Below are positions 24,201-25,850 of a DNA stretch of 25,850 nucleotides, piece after piece. The translations under genes were made by a program, and so were the position numbers. Origin of the DNA: a virus. The DNA is taken from positions 1 through 25,850 of the IMG/VR virus record IMGVR_UViG_3300042691_027997; one strand, 5' to 3'. The notes beneath the pieces are model-generated. The model ran no database searches and had not been told where the DNA came from. It saw only the letters and a program-made list of their open reading frames with translations. How positions within the stretch are numbered: position 1 is the first letter of the stretch; each line of letters starts with the position of its first letter.

Positions 24201-25850
24201 ACGTTTGTAGGTGACTCTATGTTTAGTGGAAACGCAAGAATTGCTGGTGTTTCTACTATTGTTGGTAGTACAATGATCAACAGTAACTTGAGAGTTACTG
24301 GAATTACTACAACTGGAAATCTAAGAGTTACTGGAATTTCTACTTTAACGGGTGACACTCAATTTAGTAATAATATTCAAGTTGCTGGTGTCGGCACAAT
24401 TTCTGATTTTACAATTAGTAGTGGAATTATTACAGGTCCTTCTGCAATTGTAATCGATCCTGCTGCTGTTGGAGATAATACTGGATCAGTAAGAATTAAA
24501 GGTGATTTTTATGTTGATGGCACTACAACAACAATTAATTCTACAGCTATAGAAGTAGCTGATCCTTTAATTGGAATTGGAACTACCGCCATAAACGTTT
24601 CTTATGTCAAACTAGGTGGTAACGTATCTGAAAATGAACCAACCATTACTGGAATCAATACTGATAATATTGCTGTTGGATATGCAATTAGTGCAACTTA
24701 CATAGGAGCTGGAGCAACAATTGTTTCTATCGGAGCAAGTTCTGTAACCTCTAGCAATAACTTTACAGTTAATAGTGCTCTTGGGGTTGGTACAAATATA
24801 ACTCTTGGAGTTGGTACAAATACTATTGTTATAGATGGTGATTACACCACAGCAAATATTGTTGGTGCTGGTTTGTCGAATGGTAATTTAGACGCAAACA
24901 CTGTAATTACTGGTGTTACTACAAATACAATTACATTTACCCCAGTTTCATTAAACATTGCTCCTGAAACAGGAAATACAATCTATATCATTAATAATGG
25001 TAGTTTTACTTTCTTTGATTCAATAGGTGGTGATTTAATTGCTGATGGTGGTGGTTTACTTCTTTATGGATCATCAACAAGATCAATAACATGGGATAGA
25101 GTAACTGATGCATGGGAATCCAGTGTAAACTTTAATGTTCTCAGTGGATATTCTTATAAGGCTAACGGAGTAAATGTTTTAGATGAAAATACTTTAAGAA
25201 TATCAAATGCAAATATTACTGGAATTGCAACAGTTAACAATTTAAATGTTACTGGTATAGGAACTCTTGAAAATCTGAATATCATCAGCGGTATTGTCAC
25301 TGGAATGACAATCGGTGTTGCCACAATAACCACACTGAATGCAACTACTGCTTCAGTAGGAACTATATTGAATGCAAATGTCAGTGGAATTGCAACACTA
25401 CCAAGTACAATTGTACAAGATTTAGAAATACCCGCAGGTGTTGCAACTATTAGAACTTTAAACGCTAATGCTGGAATTGTAACATATTCTACTTGGACGA
25501 ATGGTTATTCAGCTGGAATTACAACTACATCAACTTTATATGTAAACAGTGGAATTGTAACTACAATAGATATTAGCACTGGTTTTGCTACTCAATTTTC
25601 AATTTTATCTGGTGTAGTAACATCATTGAGATCTACTGGAATTAGTACATTTGCAGTAGCTGGAATTGCATCATTATCAGTACAAAATTTATACAATGCT
25701 GGAATTAGTTCTATTTCTACATTATATGTAAATTCTGGAATAACAACAAGACAAATAATAACAGATTTAGATGTAACAGGTGTTTCTACATTTGCTAATA
25801 TAGCACAAATTTATAGTGCTGGATTATCTACTATTACATATTTGACTGGT
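21291..25850 (+). CDS. Second giant tail fibre protein, beta-helix plus VTGVSTF repeats, 3' end beyond window
   Basis: The frame is open for 1520 codons to the window edge. The N-terminus MSTPIRIKRSAVPGKVPALG, DLQLGELAINTYDGKAYLKK is the attachment module common to cyanophage fibres. Residues about 56-300 are pectin-lyase-like (KTYYVSETGLDTNDGE, AFLTIKAALAVATAGDTIEI, GVIVRGKGLRSTII). From about residue 477 to 1040, units of the type LRVAGVSTFVGDVELSN repeat every 13 to 26 residues, giving a long shaft. After that come a VRIKGDFYVDGTTTTINSTA module and more NSGIVTT-type repeats. No S74 domain is seen within the window. It is organised like the 2040-aa fibre at 11132, so the two are probably distant paralogues with different shafts. 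GGAG and AAGG lie upstream of the ATG. Confidence 0.85.
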   Translation, partial: MSTPIRIKRSAVPGKVPALGDLQLGELAINTYDGKAYLKKDVGGTESIVNVGGGYPGKTYYVSETGLDTNDGENISSAFLTIKAALAVATAGDTIEISSGTFTEIFPLTIPTGVIVRGKGLRSTIIQPTAGTERLDCFLMNGETTVEELTVTNFYYNSSTDTGYAFRFAPGMVTTTRSPYVQRVTVLTKGSTVTASDPYGFGTADNYPTAKVAGRGALIDGSVVSSATLEPAMLFNEATFITPNQTGLKMTNGARAEWVNCFTYFSSVSIDGVSGSVGVGSTAGATLKLSGISTTITANQVIKYYQGGPAVAIGTVTSVDGAYVTISGKGSGVFNSVGIGSTQDVRIFASDGVTQVGTASTILWADYQKFGADLRAIGSASNFGTVGVRGDGAGVQLRLFGYNFGCVGSGKTFTQDPTLTVRSNEAIQLNGGRVFFQSVDQEGNFRVGSIFEISQETGAVSLASTSDINIAGTATIQNLNVTGVSTFQGQILHQDSNFITDETTYNLINTNANAVNFAGAATSIVMGAATGIATIRNYEVNLSGGQDSYSTSTGTLTVDGGVGISSNLNVGKDFKVTGVSTFVSPVRLDSSLRVAGVSTFVDDMMLSSDLNVAGITTTSTFRVTGISTLSGDVRLDNNLRVAGVSTFVQSIDANSTLNVTGVSTLTGNTKLGGQLRVAGISTLVGDVELNNALRVSGVSTFVQSIDANSTLNVAGVSTLTGNARLGGQLRVAGISTLIGDVELSNNLRVAGVSTFSNPAMINSNLNVTGITTTATFRVTGISTLTGDVELSNALRVAGVSTFSNPAMINSNLNVTGITTTGNFRVTGVSTLTGDTNLTNNLNVGGITTTATFRVTGISTLTGNVELSNALRVSGVSTFVGDSMFSGNARVAGVSTFVSSAMINSNLNVTGITTTGNFRVTGVSTLTGDTNLTNNLNVGGITTTSTFRVTGISTLTGNVEMSNALRVSGVSTFVGDSMFSGNARIAGVSTIVGSTMINSNLRVTGITTTGNLRVTGISTLTGDTQFSNNIQVAGVGTISDFTISSGIITGPSAIVIDPAAVGDNTGSVRIKGDFYVDGTTTTINSTAIEVADPLIGIGTTAINVSYVKLGGNVSENEPTITGINTDNIAVGYAISATYIGAGATIVSIGASSVTSSNNFTVNSALGVGTNITLGVGTNTIVIDGDYTTANIVGAGLSNGNLDANTVITGVTTNTITFTPVSLNIAPETGNTIYIINNGSFTFFDSIGGDLIADGGGLLLYGSSTRSITWDRVTDAWESSVNFNVLSGYSYKANGVNVLDENTLRISNANITGIATVNNLNVTGIGTLENLNIISGIVTGMTIGVATITTLNATTASVGTILNANVSGIATLPSTIVQDLEIPAGVATIRTLNANAGIVTYSTWTNGYSAGITTTSTLYVNSGIVTTIDISTGFATQFSILSGVVTSLRSTGISTFAVAGIASLSVQNLYNAGISSISTLYVNSGITTRQIITDLDVTGVSTFANIAQIYSAGLSTITYLTG
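22722..24390 (+). repeat. Tandem VTGVSTF-type coding repeats with near-identical DNA blocks
   Basis: Within the second fibre gene, the protein unit L-x-V-[AT]-G-[VI]-[ST]-T-[FL] repeats some dozens of times. Some copies are almost identical in DNA. AGCAATCCAGCAATGATCAA with the following AACGTTACTGG recurs at about 23556 and 23691. AATGATCAACAGTAACTTG recurs near 23990 and 24273. The pattern marks duplication and gene conversion inside the shaft. Confidence 0.85.

Noticed and set aside
23396-24358. Long minus-strand reading frame (320 codons), with another at 22934-23362
   Set aside because: Both are antisense to the fibre repeat array and encode only the reverse image of its repeat (VKVETPVTLK-like). 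They have no ribosome site or promoter. The openness comes from repeat codon use.

Overview
The window comes from the genome of a T4-like myovirus of marine picocyanobacteria (a cyanophage infecting Prochlorococcus or Synechococcus). The evidence is an AT-rich, tightly packed genome with T4 baseplate-hub homologues in operon order, T4-type late promoters, short tRNA genes without encoded CCA, very long tail-fibre genes with the repeats usual in cyanophages, and a CP12-type Calvin-cycle regulator gene.

Layout. (1) 1-340, minus strand: 5' part of the head-completion gene (T4 gp4), divergent from the rest. (2) 372-9708, plus strand: baseplate hub and spike operon. It holds a tail-tube-fold baseplate protein, gp26, a gp51-like segment reachable only by a -1 frameshift, a tail lysozyme, an M15 peptidase, a gp27-like hub, CP12, a gp5-like OB-fold hub, a beta-helical spike and a fibre-like virion protein. 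Most of these genes overlap or touch. (3) 9691-11088: a small island with two perfect host sigma70 promoters, holding a 53-aa ORF, a 2OG-Fe(II) oxygenase, tRNA-Leu(TAA), an 89-aa ORF, tRNA-Thr(TGT) and tRNA-Ala(TGC). (4) 11092-19529: a 2040-aa fibre with a C-terminal S74 self-cleaving chaperone, a halogenase-like flavoprotein and a glycine-rich gp38-like adhesin. (5) 19526-21178, minus strand: a gene of unknown function and a DUF6445-like oxygenase. (6) 21291 to the window end: a second beta-helix fibre, still open after 1520 codons.

How the genes work together. Late promoters (TATAAATA/CTAAATA type), mostly 23-29 bases before start codons, drive the virion genes. The hub operon supplies the central baseplate and the wall-degrading enzymes carried on it. 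The second half encodes host-recognition fibres mixed with small-molecule or protein-modifying oxidoreductases. The sigma70 island probably lets tRNAs and one oxygenase be made early, although it lies inside late genes.

The strongest unusual signal is a complete-looking -1 programmed frameshift cassette at the gp26/gp51 junction: an upstream Shine-Dalgarno-like element, a T TTT TTC heptamer, a hairpin, and no start codon for the conserved downstream segment.
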